A stretch of 64,000 nucleotides of DNA from Marinomonas lutimaris (GTDB lineage: Bacteria; Pseudomonadota; Gammaproteobacteria; Pseudomonadales; Marinomonadaceae), in assembly GCF_019426345.1 (NCBI RefSeq), contig NZ_JAHLLW010000001.1:62001-126000 (forward strand), written 5' to 3'. Below, in pieces: positions 8,723-17,903 of this stretch; position 1 is the stretch's first letter, and the number at the start of each line of letters is the position of its first letter. Made by a program: the position numbers and the translations under genes. Under the pieces are notes generated by a model. The model worked only from the letters and a program-made list of their open reading frames with translations, was not told the DNA's origin and made no database searches.

Positions 8723-9748
8723 ATGAAATCGAATGTTGGTAAATTACTTTCGACCGCTGCAATCGCCGCTACAATCAGTGCTGGTGCTGCTGCGTCAACA
8801 CTTGAAGATGTTAAAGCAAAAGGCTTCGTTCAATGTGGTGTCAGTACAGGTGTTCCAGGATTCTCTAATGCCGATGACAAAGGTAACTGGTCAGGTATAG
8901 ACGTTGATGCTTGCCGTGCTGTTTCTTCTGCAATTTTTGGTGATGCTCAAAAAGTAAAATTCACCCCACTTTCTGCTAAAGAGCGTTTCACCGCTCTACA
9001 ATCTGGTGAAATCGATATTCTTGCTCGTAACACAACTTGGACTTACACACGTGATGCGTCTTTGGGTCTAGACTTCACTGCAGTTAACTTCTATGACGGT
9101 CAAGGTTTCATGGTTCGTAAAGACCTAGGCGTTAAATCCGCGTTGGACCTTGATGGTGCGACGGTTTGTACAGAACAAGGCACAACGACAGAATTGAACA
9201 TGGCGGATTTCTTCCGTAAAAACAAACTATCTTATGTGCCAGTTGTTGTACAAAAAGCAGACGAAGCACTAGCAGCTTATGACTCTGGTCGTTGTGACGT
9301 ATACACGACTGATAAATCAGGTCTAGCGGCTCACCGTACTAAACTAGCAGATCCATCTGCTCACGTTATTCTTCCAGAAACTATTTCTAAAGAGCCATTA
9401 GGTCCAGTTGTTCGCCACGGCGACAACCAATGGAAAGATATCGTAACTTGGGCTATGTATGTTCAAGTTAACGCTGAAGAAATGGATATCACATCTAAAA
9501 ACGTTGCTAAGATCAAAAGCGAAACCAATGATCCAGGCATCAAACGTCTACTAGGTGTTGAAGGTGATATGGGTGCTCAACTAGAGCTTCCTGCTGATTG
9601 GGCCTACAACATCATTGCTAACGTAGGTAACTACGGTGAAGTGTTTGAGCGTAACGTTGGTCCATCTACTCCTGTAGATTTACCACGTGGCCTTAATGCT
9701 CTATGGACTGAAGCTGGCGGCATCATGTATGCGCCACCAGTTCGTTAA
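8723..9748 (+). CDS. aapJ: General L-amino acid ABC transporter, periplasmic binding protein AapJ
   Basis: A 341-residue periplasmic binding protein with an N-terminal signal peptide (about residues 1-24, ending near AGAAAS). The mature protein begins TLEDVKAKGFVQCGVSTGVPGFS, characteristic of AapJ/BztA proteins, which bind a broad set of L-amino acids. Conserved cysteines (QCGV, DACRA, ATVCTEQ, GRCDVYT) fit that subfamily. It heads an operon with two permeases and an ATPase (aapQMP). A perfect 11-bp hairpin follows the stop before aapQ, probably allowing higher expression of this gene than of the rest. Confidence 0.93.
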   Translation: MKSNVGKLLSTAAIAATISAGAAASTLEDVKAKGFVQCGVSTGVPGFSNADDKGNWSGIDVDACRAVSSAIFGDAQKVKFTPLSAKERFTALQSGEIDILARNTTWTYTRDASLGLDFTAVNFYDGQGFMVRKDLGVKSALDLDGATVCTEQGTTTELNMADFFRKNKLSYVPVVVQKADEALAAYDSGRCDVYTTDKSGLAAHRTKLADPSAHVILPETISKEPLGPVVRHGDNQWKDIVTWAMYVQVNAEEMDITSKNVAKIKSETNDPGIKRLLGVEGDMGAQLELPADWAYNIIANVGNYGEVFERNVGPSTPVDLPRGLNALWTEAGGIMYAPPVR

Positions 9749-9779
9749 TACCTAAAGCAAACAAACTGCTTGGGTATTT

Positions 9780-9805
9780 ACCCAGCGACTAGAGAGTCGC
9801 TGGGT
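9780..9805 (+). other. Intercistronic hairpin between aapJ and aapQ
   Basis: Perfect 11-bp stem, ACCCAGCGACT with AGTCGCTGGGT around an AGAG loop, followed by TTCTCCCCCC. It lies about 30 bp after the aapJ stop and 50 bp before aapQ. There is no long T-run, so partial termination or 3'-end protection of the aapJ mRNA is likelier than full termination. Confidence 0.75.
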
Positions 9806-9856
9806 TTCTCCCCCCTTTCTTACACATCTGACGAGCATTTCATTGCCTGAACCAAG

Positions 9857-11032
9857 ATGAGCGATAAAACAACTCCGAGCAATAACAGCTTTTTGAACGA
9901 CGCGGGTAATCGTGCCTTAATTTTTCAAATTTTGCTGCTAGCGATGGTGGTCTTTGCGGGTTATTACTTATTTAGTAACCTTCAAGCCAACCTCGATAAC
10001 CGAGGGATTTCCACTGGTTTCTCATTTTTTAATGAGCCTGCTGGTTTTCCAATTCTTATTCACCTTATTGAATACACCGAAGCTAATACTTACGGACGAG
10101 CGTTTGTTGTTGCTTTAATCAACACCTTCGTAATCTCTCTATTAGGTATAATATTAGCCACCATTATTGGTGTAATAATGGGCCTAGCCCGTTTATCAAA
10201 AAACTGGTTAGTGGCACGTTTAGCAACTGTCTATATTGAGACATTGCGTAACATTCCATTATTGTTGCAGATGTTCTTCTGGTATTTTGCCGTGCTTGCA
10301 GCACTACCAGCACCACGTGATAGTTATGAATTTGCTGACTTCCTACTAAACAAACGTGGTATCTATTCGCCTAATCCAATGATCCAAGATGGTTTTGGGT
10401 TGGTGATATTCGGTTTCATTCTGTCGATAGTCGCTTCTATTGGCTTAATTATGTGGGCTAAAAAGCGCCAAACTAAAACAGGATTATGGTTTCCAGCTTA
10501 TTGGTCTTCTTTGGGTCTGATTGTTGGTATTACCTTCATTTTCCTTGCTATTGCAGGATTCCCAATAGAGTTTGATCTACCACAAAAAAGTCGCTTTAAC
10601 GTAACAGGCGGCATGGTACTTCCACCTGAATTTGTTGCGGTATTAGTTGCTTTATCCACTTACACTGGCGCTTTTATTGCCGAGATCGTTCGTGCTGGTA
10701 TTTTGTCCGTAAACTGGGGGCAAACCGAGGCTGCTCGCTCTTTAGGCTTACGTGATAGCATGACACAGCGTCTAATTGTCTTGCCTCAAGCGTTGCGCGT
10801 TATTATTCCGCCACTCACCAGCCAATACCTTAACTTAGCGAAAAACTCTTCTTTAGGGGCTGCTATTGCATATCCTGAATTGGTAGCTGTCGTGATGGGT
10901 ACAACGCTGAACCAAACTGGTCAAGCAATTGAAACCATTGGCCTTTGTATGTTGGTTTACGGTTCATTGAGTCTATCGATTTCGGTATTCATGAACTGGT
11001 ACAACAATAAAATGTCATTAATTGAGCGCTAG
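9857..11032 (+). CDS. aapQ: General L-amino acid ABC transporter, permease AapQ
   Basis: A 391-residue inner-membrane permease of the His/Glu/Gln/Arg (HAAT) family. An N-terminal membrane segment lies around residues 22-45, and several more follow. The cytoplasmic EAA loop, which contacts the ATPase, is visible as QTEAARSLGLRDSMTQRLIVLPQALR. The long region between the first helix and the core is typical of AapQ/BztB. With AapM it should form the heterodimeric channel. It is separated from aapJ by a hairpin-containing gap, and aapM starts 10 bp after its stop. Confidence 0.93.
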   Translation: MSDKTTPSNNSFLNDAGNRALIFQILLLAMVVFAGYYLFSNLQANLDNRGISTGFSFFNEPAGFPILIHLIEYTEANTYGRAFVVALINTFVISLLGIILATIIGVIMGLARLSKNWLVARLATVYIETLRNIPLLLQMFFWYFAVLAALPAPRDSYEFADFLLNKRGIYSPNPMIQDGFGLVIFGFILSIVASIGLIMWAKKRQTKTGLWFPAYWSSLGLIVGITFIFLAIAGFPIEFDLPQKSRFNVTGGMVLPPEFVAVLVALSTYTGAFIAEIVRAGILSVNWGQTEAARSLGLRDSMTQRLIVLPQALRVIIPPLTSQYLNLAKNSSLGAAIAYPELVAVVMGTTLNQTGQAIETIGLCMLVYGSLSLSISVFMNWYNNKMSLIER

Positions 11033-11042
11033 GAGGCAGATC

Positions 11043-12143
11043 ATGGCTATTATCTTTAAACCATCACCAAGCCTCCCACCACCGGTTACATCGGTTGGTG
11101 CTGTGGCATGGGTACGTCAGAATTTATTTTCGTCCCCGCTTAATATTTTTCTAACATTATTTAGCATTTATATACTGTATTTACTGCTTCCACCCGTTAT
11201 TGAGTGGGCGTTAATTAACGCTACTTGGGAAGGTTCCTCTAAAGCGGCCTGTACTGCTGGCGGTGCTTGCTGGGCTTTTATCGGTGTGTACTTTGATCAG
11301 TTCATGTACGGTTTGTATCCAGAAGCAGAAACATGGCGTATTAATTTAGCCGTGATTCTATTAGTGGTTATGGTTGGTGCTTTTGCCATTAAGACGATTA
11401 ACAAGCTGTATCTTTCTATCGCTATTATCGTCGCTTATCCCATTGTGGCTTACTTCTTGTTTGCCGGTGGTGTATTTGGTCTAGAAGTAGTGGAAACCTC
11501 TTTGTGGGGCGGCCTTTTCCTTACTGTACTATTGGGTGTTATCGGTATTGTGGCATCTTTCCCATTGGGAATCGTGCTAGCTCTCGGTAGACGCTCAGAA
11601 ATGCCAATTGCGAAATCAGTTTGTGTGGTCTTCATCGAAACCATTCGAGCTGTACCATTAATCACTATCTTGTTCATGGCATCCGTAATGATTCCATTGT
11701 TTTTGCCGGAAGGTTTAAACTTCAACAAGTTATTACGTGTTCTCATTGGTATTACTTTATTCTCTGCTGCTTATATGGCTGAGGTTGTTCGTGGCGGTCT
11801 ACAGGCAATTCCTAAAGGCCAATATGAAGCTGCTGATGCAATGGGGTTAACCTACTGGCAGTCGATGATTCTGGTTATTTTGCCACAGGCACTAAAACTG
11901 GTTATTCCGGGCATAGTGAACTCCTTTATTGCTTTGTTTAAAGACACGACCTTGGTGTACATCGTTGGCATGTTTGACTTCTTAGGTCGAATTCAAGCCG
12001 CTAACCATGATTCAAACTGGTTAGGTACCACGGTTGAAGGTTATGCCTTCGCAGCCTTGATTTATTGGGTTATCTGCTTTGGTATGTCACGTTATAGTAT
12101 GGCTCTAGAGCGTAAGTTAGAAACTGGGCACAAGCGAAATTAG
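11043..12143 (+). CDS. aapM: General L-amino acid ABC transporter, permease AapM
   Basis: A 366-residue HAAT-family permease, partner of AapQ. The frame is open further upstream, but the ATG at 11043 has a strong GGAGG ribosome site (about 11032-11036) and begins MAIIFKPSPSLPPP, as AapM proteins do, so I used it. Multiple membrane helices are evident. The EAA motif reads YEAADAMGLTYWQSMILVILPQALK. A segment rich in Cys, Ala and Gly (KAACTAGGACWAF) lies in the N-terminal periplasmic stretch, a feature of this subfamily. Same operon as aapQ and aapP. Confidence 0.93.
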   Translation: MAIIFKPSPSLPPPVTSVGAVAWVRQNLFSSPLNIFLTLFSIYILYLLLPPVIEWALINATWEGSSKAACTAGGACWAFIGVYFDQFMYGLYPEAETWRINLAVILLVVMVGAFAIKTINKLYLSIAIIVAYPIVAYFLFAGGVFGLEVVETSLWGGLFLTVLLGVIGIVASFPLGIVLALGRRSEMPIAKSVCVVFIETIRAVPLITILFMASVMIPLFLPEGLNFNKLLRVLIGITLFSAAYMAEVVRGGLQAIPKGQYEAADAMGLTYWQSMILVILPQALKLVIPGIVNSFIALFKDTTLVYIVGMFDFLGRIQAANHDSNWLGTTVEGYAFAALIYWVICFGMSRYSMALERKLETGHKRN

Positions 12144-12165
12144 TTAGGAATTTGAGGTCTTTATC

Positions 12166-12945
12166 ATGACAGATACAAATATGGCTCGTGCCCAACTTGC
12201 GCAGGGCGAAGAAGCAATCATCGAATTTAACGATGTAAACAAGTGGTACGGTGATTTTCACGTACTAAAAAACATCAATTTCAGTATCAAGAAAGGCGAA
12301 CGCATCGTTGTGTGTGGTCCTTCTGGTTCTGGTAAGTCAACGATGACGCGTTGTATCAACCGTCTAGAAGAACACCAGAAAGGAACGATTCTAGTTGATG
12401 GTGTTGAGATGAACAATAACTTGAAGAACATCGAAGCGATCCGTAAAGACGTGGGCATGGTGTTTCAACACTTTAACTTGTTCCCTCACTTAACCATTTT
12501 GGAAAACCTGACATTGGCGCCAATCTGGGTGCGTAAAACACCTAAGAAAGAAGCGGAAGAAATGGCAATGCATTATTTGGAACGCGTAAAAATCGCTAAC
12601 CAAGCATTGAAATATCCAGGTCAGCTATCTGGTGGCCAGCAACAGCGTGTAGCGATTGCTCGTGGTTTATGTATGCAGCCTCGTATCATGCTATTTGATG
12701 AACCGACATCAGCGCTTGACCCTGAAATGATCAAAGAAGTATTGGACGTAATGGTTCAGTTAGCAGAAGAAGGCATGACCATGGTGTGTGTAACGCACGA
12801 AATGGGCTTCGCTAAAACTGTTGCTGACCGTGTTGTTTTCATGGATGCCGGCGAAATCGTTGAAGCCAACGAGCCTCACGAGTTCTTCGACAACCCTCAA
12901 CACGACCGTACCCAGATGTTCCTAAGTCAAATTTTGAATCACTAA
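12166..12945 (+). CDS. aapP: General L-amino acid ABC transporter, ATP-binding protein AapP
   Basis: A 259-residue ABC ATPase of the polar amino-acid importer family (GlnQ/HisP-like). Walker A is GPSGSGKST at residues 51-59, the Q-loop lies in [10 protein letters not shown], the signature is LSGGQQQR, and Walker B is [13 protein letters not shown], with the H-loop in VTHEMGFA. It energises AapQM. Start: ATG at 12166, with a second ATG five codons later. The gene ends the operon and is followed by a strong terminator. Confidence 0.94.
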   Translation: MTDTNMARAQLAQGEEAIIEFNDVNKWYGDFHVLKNINFSIKKGERIVVCGPSGSGKSTMTRCINRLEEHQKGTILVDGVEMNNNLKNIEAIRKDVGMVFQHFNLFPHLTILENLTLAPIWVRKTPKKEAEEMAMHYLERVKIANQALKYPGQLSGGQQQRVAIARGLCMQPRIMLFDEPTSALDPEMIKEVLDVMVQLAEEGMTMVCVTHEMGFAKTVADRVVFMDAGEIVEANEPHEFFDNPQHDRTQMFLSQILNH

Positions 12946-12990
12946 TCGTTTAGTATTCAGAACTAGAACTTAAAATCTGTTATATTGACA

Positions 12991-13013
12991 AAGCCCCGTA
13001 TCGGGGCTTTTTT
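12991..13013 (+). terminator. Rho-independent terminator of the aap operon
   Basis: An 8-bp perfect GC-rich stem (AAGCCCCG / CGGGGCTT) with a TAT loop, followed by a T-run. It lies 45 bp after aapP. The T-run runs into the earliest possible start of the next frame, which argues for the later start of the HDOD gene. Confidence 0.92.
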
Positions 13014-13040
13014 ATGTCCGTCTTTTTAACAGGAAAATGT

Positions 13041-14309
13041 ATGGAATCTTCCGTAGACCTTCAAACAAGTCAAAGATTACGCGTGGTACATTTAGCCGAC
13101 CACACAGGTCGTTTGCAGGTTATTTTCCCTGAAAGCAACATGCTGGATATTTCTGCGGTTTCCCGTATTACTAAGCGTCGTTTTGAACCTATCAGTAATT
13201 TTCAAAGCACAGGCGACCCGCTTATTAAGCCAAACAGTATCACAACCATATTAGAAGCCAGCATGCTAAAGAATGCGGTGTTTTCGATTAGAACTAAGGC
13301 GGATGGACAATATCACGATATTAGCTCTACAGAATTAGCTGAGATGTTCTCCGGTCCATTGAACCGTTTTGAGAGTATTTCAATCCACACTCAGCTCATA
13401 CCACACCCTGTAGATAACCACGAAGACGATGAAGAGCAAATTCTTAAAGCGCTTGGACGCTTTCAATCTATTCGGCTCAAACAGCGTATTGAAGAAACAT
13501 TAGAGATTCCACCTTTACCAGCTTCCTCTCATCGTATTATTCGTCTTTCGACAGACAAAACTGCGGGTACAGATGAGCTGTGCGAGGTTATTGCGTTAGA
13601 CCCGAGTCTGGCAGCTCAGGTCATCAGCTGGGCATCATCCGCCTATTACGGCGCACCTGGCTCTATAGAGTCAGTAGAGGATGCAATCATTCGCGTATTA
13701 GGCTTCGATATGGTGATGAATTTAGCCCTTGGTCTATCTATGGGGAATGCATTTCAAACACCTGAAGACGGTCCGCGTCACTATGAAGATTTTTGGCTCG
13801 ACTCCGTATCAAATGCCGTCTTGATGGAAGCCTTAGTAAAAGCCATGCCTATTCCTAACCGTCCAAAGTTAGGCCATGCTTACCTTGCTGGATTGCTGCA
13901 TAATTTTGGTTATTTGGCGATTAGCACTATTTTACCACCGCATTTTTCGATTCTTTCCCGCTATCAAGAAGCCAATGCCCACTTGTCTTCTGAATTAGTC
14001 GAAATGCAAATACTACACTTTACCAAGGAGCAATTAGGCTCTTGGTTGTTACGCTACTGGAGTTTGCCTGACAACATTTGGACTGCCATTCGTTATAGCA
14101 AAAAGCCGCATTATTATGGCGAACATGTGACTTTGGCAAGGCTGCTGTATGTCTCCTATCAACTGCGAAATAACGCAGCCATTGAGCCATCCGTGTTGTT
14201 AGAAATTGGTTTAACCCTAGAGGAAGCCGAAACCTGTAGAGATACGATTTACCAAAAGTCTACCGAGCTCCATAAGATGGTTGATTTAATTAATAAGATG
14301 AATACCTAG
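13041..14309 (+). CDS. HDOD domain signalling protein with N-terminal YbaK-like region
   Basis: About 422 residues. The C-terminal two-thirds is an HDOD domain (LPPLPASSHRIIRLS-like start near residue 155, AAQVISWASSAYYG, and VMNLALGLSMG), a degenerate HD-type fold found in bacterial signalling proteins. The first ~130 residues resemble the aminoacyl-tRNA deacylase (YbaK) fold seen joined to HDOD in pseudomonads; this part is weaker. An earlier in-frame ATG at 13014 lies inside the terminator T-run, so I chose 13041, which follows an AGGAAA ribosome site. Function in the cell is unknown. ubiC follows 6 bp later. Confidence 0.75.
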   Translation: MESSVDLQTSQRLRVVHLADHTGRLQVIFPESNMLDISAVSRITKRRFEPISNFQSTGDPLIKPNSITTILEASMLKNAVFSIRTKADGQYHDISSTELAEMFSGPLNRFESISIHTQLIPHPVDNHEDDEEQILKALGRFQSIRLKQRIEETLEIPPLPASSHRIIRLSTDKTAGTDELCEVIALDPSLAAQVISWASSAYYGAPGSIESVEDAIIRVLGFDMVMNLALGLSMGNAFQTPEDGPRHYEDFWLDSVSNAVLMEALVKAMPIPNRPKLGHAYLAGLLHNFGYLAISTILPPHFSILSRYQEANAHLSSELVEMQILHFTKEQLGSWLLRYWSLPDNIWTAIRYSKKPHYYGEHVTLARLLYVSYQLRNNAAIEPSVLLEIGLTLEEAETCRDTIYQKSTELHKMVDLINKMNT

Positions 14310-14315
14310 TTAATT

Positions 14316-14876
14316 ATGACGTTAATGAATTCCTCTGCTGCTCAACAATTTGACTACCGATGGTCGCCCGTAGATCAAATTAATAAGGTAAAAGTACCTA
14401 AAAACCTATGGCCTTGGCTCGTCACTCAAGAGTCCTTGACGGCAAAACTTAAAAGCATGGGAACATTGACGGTTGAAGTACTTGAAGATACTTGGAGAAC
14501 CCCAACAACAAGGGAGCGAAAACGCCTAAAGTTACGACCCCGAGAAGCCGCGCGTATTCGTACAGTGTTGCTAAAAGTCGATGGTGTTGCCGTCATTTAT
14601 GCTCGCTCAATTATTCCGGCTAGGTCATTGAAAGGCCATTGGCGACAAGTAAAACATTTAAAAGACAAACCATTGGGCGGCTACTTATTTCAACATAAAG
14701 GGCTTTCTCGAAGCCGTATTGAAGTCACTCAGCTGCCCAAACGCATGTTTCCAAACCAACCTAATGCGCTGTGGGCAAGGCGCTCTGTGTTCCACCATTT
14801 TGGCCCTGGAATATTGGTCAATGAAGCTTTCTTTGATGAGATTAACCAACTAAAAACGCCGTTTGGATTGTTATGA
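14316..14876 (+). CDS. ubiC: Chorismate lyase UbiC
   Basis: A 186-residue cytoplasmic enzyme that converts chorismate to 4-hydroxybenzoate and pyruvate, the first committed step of ubiquinone synthesis. Family features: WLVTQESLTAKLKS near the N-terminus, RTVLLKVDGVAVIYARSIIP in the core, the LGGYLF segment and the C-terminal WARRSVFHH block. It overlaps ubiA by 4 bp (ATGA), indicating translational coupling with the next enzyme of the pathway. Confidence 0.9.
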   Translation: MTLMNSSAAQQFDYRWSPVDQINKVKVPKNLWPWLVTQESLTAKLKSMGTLTVEVLEDTWRTPTTRERKRLKLRPREAARIRTVLLKVDGVAVIYARSIIPARSLKGHWRQVKHLKDKPLGGYLFQHKGLSRSRIEVTQLPKRMFPNQPNALWARRSVFHHFGPGILVNEAFFDEINQLKTPFGLL

Positions 14877-15727
14877 ACAAACTTAAAGACTACACAGAAC
14901 TCACTCGATTCAACCGCCCTATCGGCTCATTCTTACTTATGTGGCCAACATTATGGGCACTATGGCTTGCCGCCGATGGCATGCCTCAATGGCATTTAGT
15001 GGTTATCTTTATCTTAGGCGTTTTCAGCATGCGTTCAGCGGGTTGTGTCATTAATGACTACGCGGATAGAAAAGTCGATGGCTTTGTTGATCGCACCAAA
15101 AATCGACCTTTGCCTTCTGGCCGCGTATCCGAAAAAGAAGCGCTGATGCTGTTTGGTGCCTTATCGATTTTAAGTTTCATCCTAGTGCTGTTTACCGATC
15201 TGAAGACTATTTTACTGTCATTCGCAGGCTTAGGTCTTGCTGCGCTGTATCCCTTTATGAAGCGGTACACACACCTGCCCCAGCTGTTTCTTGGCTTGGC
15301 TTTTTCTTGGGCGATCCCTATGGCCTACAGCGCACAAGGTGGGGATTTAATGGATCCTGAGCTATGGATGTTGTTTGTCGCAAATTGCTTTTGGACGATT
15401 GCTTATGACACGTATTATGCGATGACAGACCGTCCAGACGATCTTAAAATAGGCATCAAATCCACTGCAATTTTATTTGGCCGATACGATTTATTCGTCA
15501 TTGTTTGCCTGCAAGGACTAACCTTATCTTTATTGACTTGGATTGGCTTACTAGCAGGACTGCATTGGCCGTACTTTGTGTCATTAGTCGTTTGTGTTGG
15601 GCTCTTTTATCAGCAATTTAAACAAGCCAAAGAGCGTGATCGACAAGCATGCTTTCGCTCATTTTTAGACAATAACCGCGTTGGCTACTGTGTTTTCATC
15701 GGTCTAGTTGCAAGCTATTTTATCTAA
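14873..15727 (+). CDS. ubiA: 4-hydroxybenzoate octaprenyltransferase UbiA
   Basis: A 284-residue integral membrane prenyltransferase that joins 4-hydroxybenzoate to the polyprenyl tail of ubiquinone. Both aspartate-rich Mg-diphosphate motifs are present: NDYADRKVDGFVDRTKNRP from residue 61 and DTYYAMTDRPDD from about residue 179. Seven to nine hydrophobic helices are visible. It follows ubiC with a 4-bp overlap and precedes phoB, a gene order shared with Pseudomonas. Confidence 0.96.
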   Translation: MNKLKDYTELTRFNRPIGSFLLMWPTLWALWLAADGMPQWHLVVIFILGVFSMRSAGCVINDYADRKVDGFVDRTKNRPLPSGRVSEKEALMLFGALSILSFILVLFTDLKTILLSFAGLGLAALYPFMKRYTHLPQLFLGLAFSWAIPMAYSAQGGDLMDPELWMLFVANCFWTIAYDTYYAMTDRPDDLKIGIKSTAILFGRYDLFVIVCLQGLTLSLLTWIGLLAGLHWPYFVSLVVCVGLFYQQFKQAKERDRQACFRSFLDNNRVGYCVFIGLVASYFI

Positions 15728-15740
15728 TATATGGCAAAGT

Positions 15741-15766
15741 TGTGACAATGTAACCGAATTGTCACA
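15741..15766. promoter_or_regulatory. Perfect 9-bp inverted repeat upstream of phoB
   Basis: TGTGACAAT and ATTGTCACA, separated by 8 bp, 46 bp ahead of the phoB GTG. The right arm contains TTGTCAC, which matches one half of a Pho box, so it could be a PhoB autoregulatory site. A rho-independent terminator for ubiA is less likely because no T-run follows. Confidence 0.5.
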
Positions 15767-15811
15767 TTAGATCGCTTTAATGAAACCGTTCCTGAGATGA
15801 GGATAAATCCT

Positions 15812-16507
15812 GTGACCGGTAAAAAAGTATTAATTATTGACGACGAATCTTCCATACGCGAAATGATCGCCATTGCACTTGAAATGGCAGGCTACGAGTA
15901 TTTGGAAGCAGAAAACATTCAGCAAGCCCATGAAATCATTGTGGACCACCGTCCAGATCTGATTCTTGTAGATTGGATGATGCCTGGTGGTAGCGGTATT
16001 GAGCTGACTCGTAGATTGAAAAAAGACACTACGACGGCTGAAATTCCGGTCATCATGCTGACGGCGAAAAGTGAAGAAGACAACAAAATCCAAGGTTTAG
16101 AAGTGGGTGCGGATGATTACATCACCAAGCCTTTTTCACCACGCGAGTTAGTTGCACGACTCAAAGCCGTATTACGTCGCGCGACGCCTCAAGGGGTTGA
16201 TGAACCAATTGAAATCGAAGGCCTGACCCTTGATCCAATTAGCCAACGAGTTACTATAGGCAGTCGTCCTTTAGACATGGGGCCGACAGAATACCGTCTA
16301 CTAAAATTCCTTATGACCCATCAAGAGCGTGCCTATTCAAGAGCGCAATTGTTGGATCAAGTATGGGGTGGAAATGTCTACGTTGAAGAACGTACCGTTG
16401 ATGTTCATATACGTCGTTTACGCAAAGCCATTGGTAGCACTCATGATTTCTTAATACAAACCGTACGAGGAACAGGCTACCGCTTCTCAGCAAAAAGGTC
16501 CGTATGA
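15812..16507 (+). CDS. phoB: Phosphate regulon response regulator PhoB
   Basis: An OmpR-family response regulator of 231 residues activated by PhoR under phosphate limitation. The receiver has the acidic pair D10/D11 and phospho-acceptor D54 in LVDWMMPG, and a conserved Lys in TKPFSPREL. The C-terminal winged helix binds Pho boxes (RAYSRAQLLDQVWG, ERTVDVHIRRLRKAI). I chose the GTG at 15812: it has GAGGA 8 bp upstream and matches the short VxGxxxLIxDDE start of pseudomonad PhoB. An ATG at 15797 would add five residues. It overlaps phoR by 4 bp. Confidence 0.96.
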   Translation: MTGKKVLIIDDESSIREMIAIALEMAGYEYLEAENIQQAHEIIVDHRPDLILVDWMMPGGSGIELTRRLKKDTTTAEIPVIMLTAKSEEDNKIQGLEVGADDYITKPFSPRELVARLKAVLRRATPQGVDEPIEIEGLTLDPISQRVTIGSRPLDMGPTEYRLLKFLMTHQERAYSRAQLLDQVWGGNVYVEERTVDVHIRRLRKAIGSTHDFLIQTVRGTGYRFSAKRSV

Positions 16508-17850
16508 AAACAGTTTGGCGAAACACCATTATTACTTGGCTCGCGGGGCTAGCAGCCTGCATTGTAATAGGTCTAATAATTGGTCAATTATTGGGTGTTT
16601 TGCTGCTGTACACTTTAGGTTCTTTATACTGGCAGCTTTATCAGCTATACCAATTTCATAATTGGCTGCGTCATTCTGGTCGTGCAGCCCCGCCGGAAGC
16701 CAGCGGTATTTGGGGCGAAGTGTTCGATGCTGTTTATCGTCTGCATAAGAAGCAACGTAAATCTAAACGCCGCATGCGCCAAGCCCTAACAAGAATTGAA
16801 AGCTCCACAACCGCCTTAAAAGAAGGCGTTATCATGGCAGATAACCAAGGTAACTTGGAATGGTGGAACAACTCGGCTGCCCACTTTCTCGGCTTGATGC
16901 GACCTGTCGATCGTGGTCAAATCATCACCAATATTGTTCGTAGTCCAGAATTTTTCCGTTACTTTAGTCAAAAGCGCTTTGGTGAACCTTTGGTCATCAA
17001 GTCTCCAGCCAAAGACGGTGTGTATTTAGAAATTCAAACCACACTATACGATAAAAATGATCATCTCATTTTTGTTCGTGATGTCACGCGTTTACACTTG
17101 CTAGAGCAGATGCGAAAAGACTTTGTCGCCAACGCTTCCCATGAATTAAAAACACCACTTACCGTTATTAAAGGCTACTTAGAAACTCTCGACATGTTCA
17201 AGGACAGTCTGCCTAAAAGCATGCAAAAAGGCATTGTAAATATGTCTGAGCAATCTGAGCGAATGGAACAACTCATCGAAGATCTGCTACTGCTATCTCG
17301 TCTAGAAAGCAATGATAAGCGCGAAGAAAACCAGTGGCATAAAGTCTCAGATCTAGTTAAAACCATCACCAATACGACCACGCCTATCTTGACGGACAAG
17401 CACACCATTGCTTTACAAGTTCCCGAAGAAGCTCGTCTATACGGTTCTTACAAAGAACTATACAGTGCGTTTTCAAACCTGATTTTTAACGCCATAAAAT
17501 ATTCACCGGATGGTGGTGAGATTGAGATAAAATGGGAATCCAGTGAGTTTAACGGTGTTTTCTCAGTAAAAGATTCAGGACTAGGCATAGAGCCAAGATA
17601 CATCCCTCGCCTCACAGAACGTTTTTTCCGTGTCGATAAAGGAAGAGGCTCCAAAACAGGCGGTACAGGACTTGGCTTAGCTATCGTAAAGCATGTGTTA
17701 TTGCATCACGACGCCAAACTGCAAATACGCAGTCAACCAGGTTTCGGCAGTACCTTCTCTTGCCACTTCCCCGCGAATCGAACCAGAAACGATACGATTC
17801 CGGCGCTACCTATTCCTACAGACGATAACCAAGATTCACCAAGTCATTAA
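16504..17850 (+). CDS. phoR: Phosphate regulon sensor histidine kinase PhoR
   Basis: A 448-residue inner-membrane kinase. Two close membrane helices lie in residues ~8-45 with almost no periplasmic loop, as expected for PhoR, which senses through PstSCAB-PhoU. A PAS region follows (about 95-190). The H-box FVANASHELKTPLTVIKGYLE has phospho-acceptor H213. N-box (FNAIKYSPDGGEI), G1 (DSGLGIEP) and G2 (GGTGLGLAIVKH) are intact. The start codon overlaps the phoB stop (ATGA), so the two are translationally coupled. Its partners pstSCAB-phoU lie 11 kb downstream on the other strand. Confidence 0.96.
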   Translation: MKTVWRNTIITWLAGLAACIVIGLIIGQLLGVLLLYTLGSLYWQLYQLYQFHNWLRHSGRAAPPEASGIWGEVFDAVYRLHKKQRKSKRRMRQALTRIESSTTALKEGVIMADNQGNLEWWNNSAAHFLGLMRPVDRGQIITNIVRSPEFFRYFSQKRFGEPLVIKSPAKDGVYLEIQTTLYDKNDHLIFVRDVTRLHLLEQMRKDFVANASHELKTPLTVIKGYLETLDMFKDSLPKSMQKGIVNMSEQSERMEQLIEDLLLLSRLESNDKREENQWHKVSDLVKTITNTTTPILTDKHTIALQVPEEARLYGSYKELYSAFSNLIFNAIKYSPDGGEIEIKWESSEFNGVFSVKDSGLGIEPRYIPRLTERFFRVDKGRGSKTGGTGLGLAIVKHVLLHHDAKLQIRSQPGFGSTFSCHFPANRTRNDTIPALPIPTDDNQDSPSH

Positions 17851-17857
17851 ATCCCAT

Positions 17858-17890
17858 CCCCTTATCTTCAAGGGGAGGGTTAGGGAGGGG
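17858..17890 (+). other. GC-rich hairpin plus G-quadruplex-type motif after phoR
   Basis: CCCCTT/AAGGGG forms a small stem with a six-base loop (17858-17875). It runs into four G-tracts, GGGG-A-GGG-TTA-GGG-A-GGGG, at 17872-17890, which fits the canonical intramolecular quadruplex pattern. It lies in the 53-bp gap between convergent phoR and the response-regulator gene and probably marks their shared 3' ends. Confidence 0.6.
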
Positions 17891-17903
17891 TTGGTAACGA
17901 GAT

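Noticed and set aside
13014-13040. An earlier ATG for the HDOD gene
   Set aside because: It falls in the T-run of the aap terminator with no ribosome site; the ATG at 13041 has an AGGAAA site.
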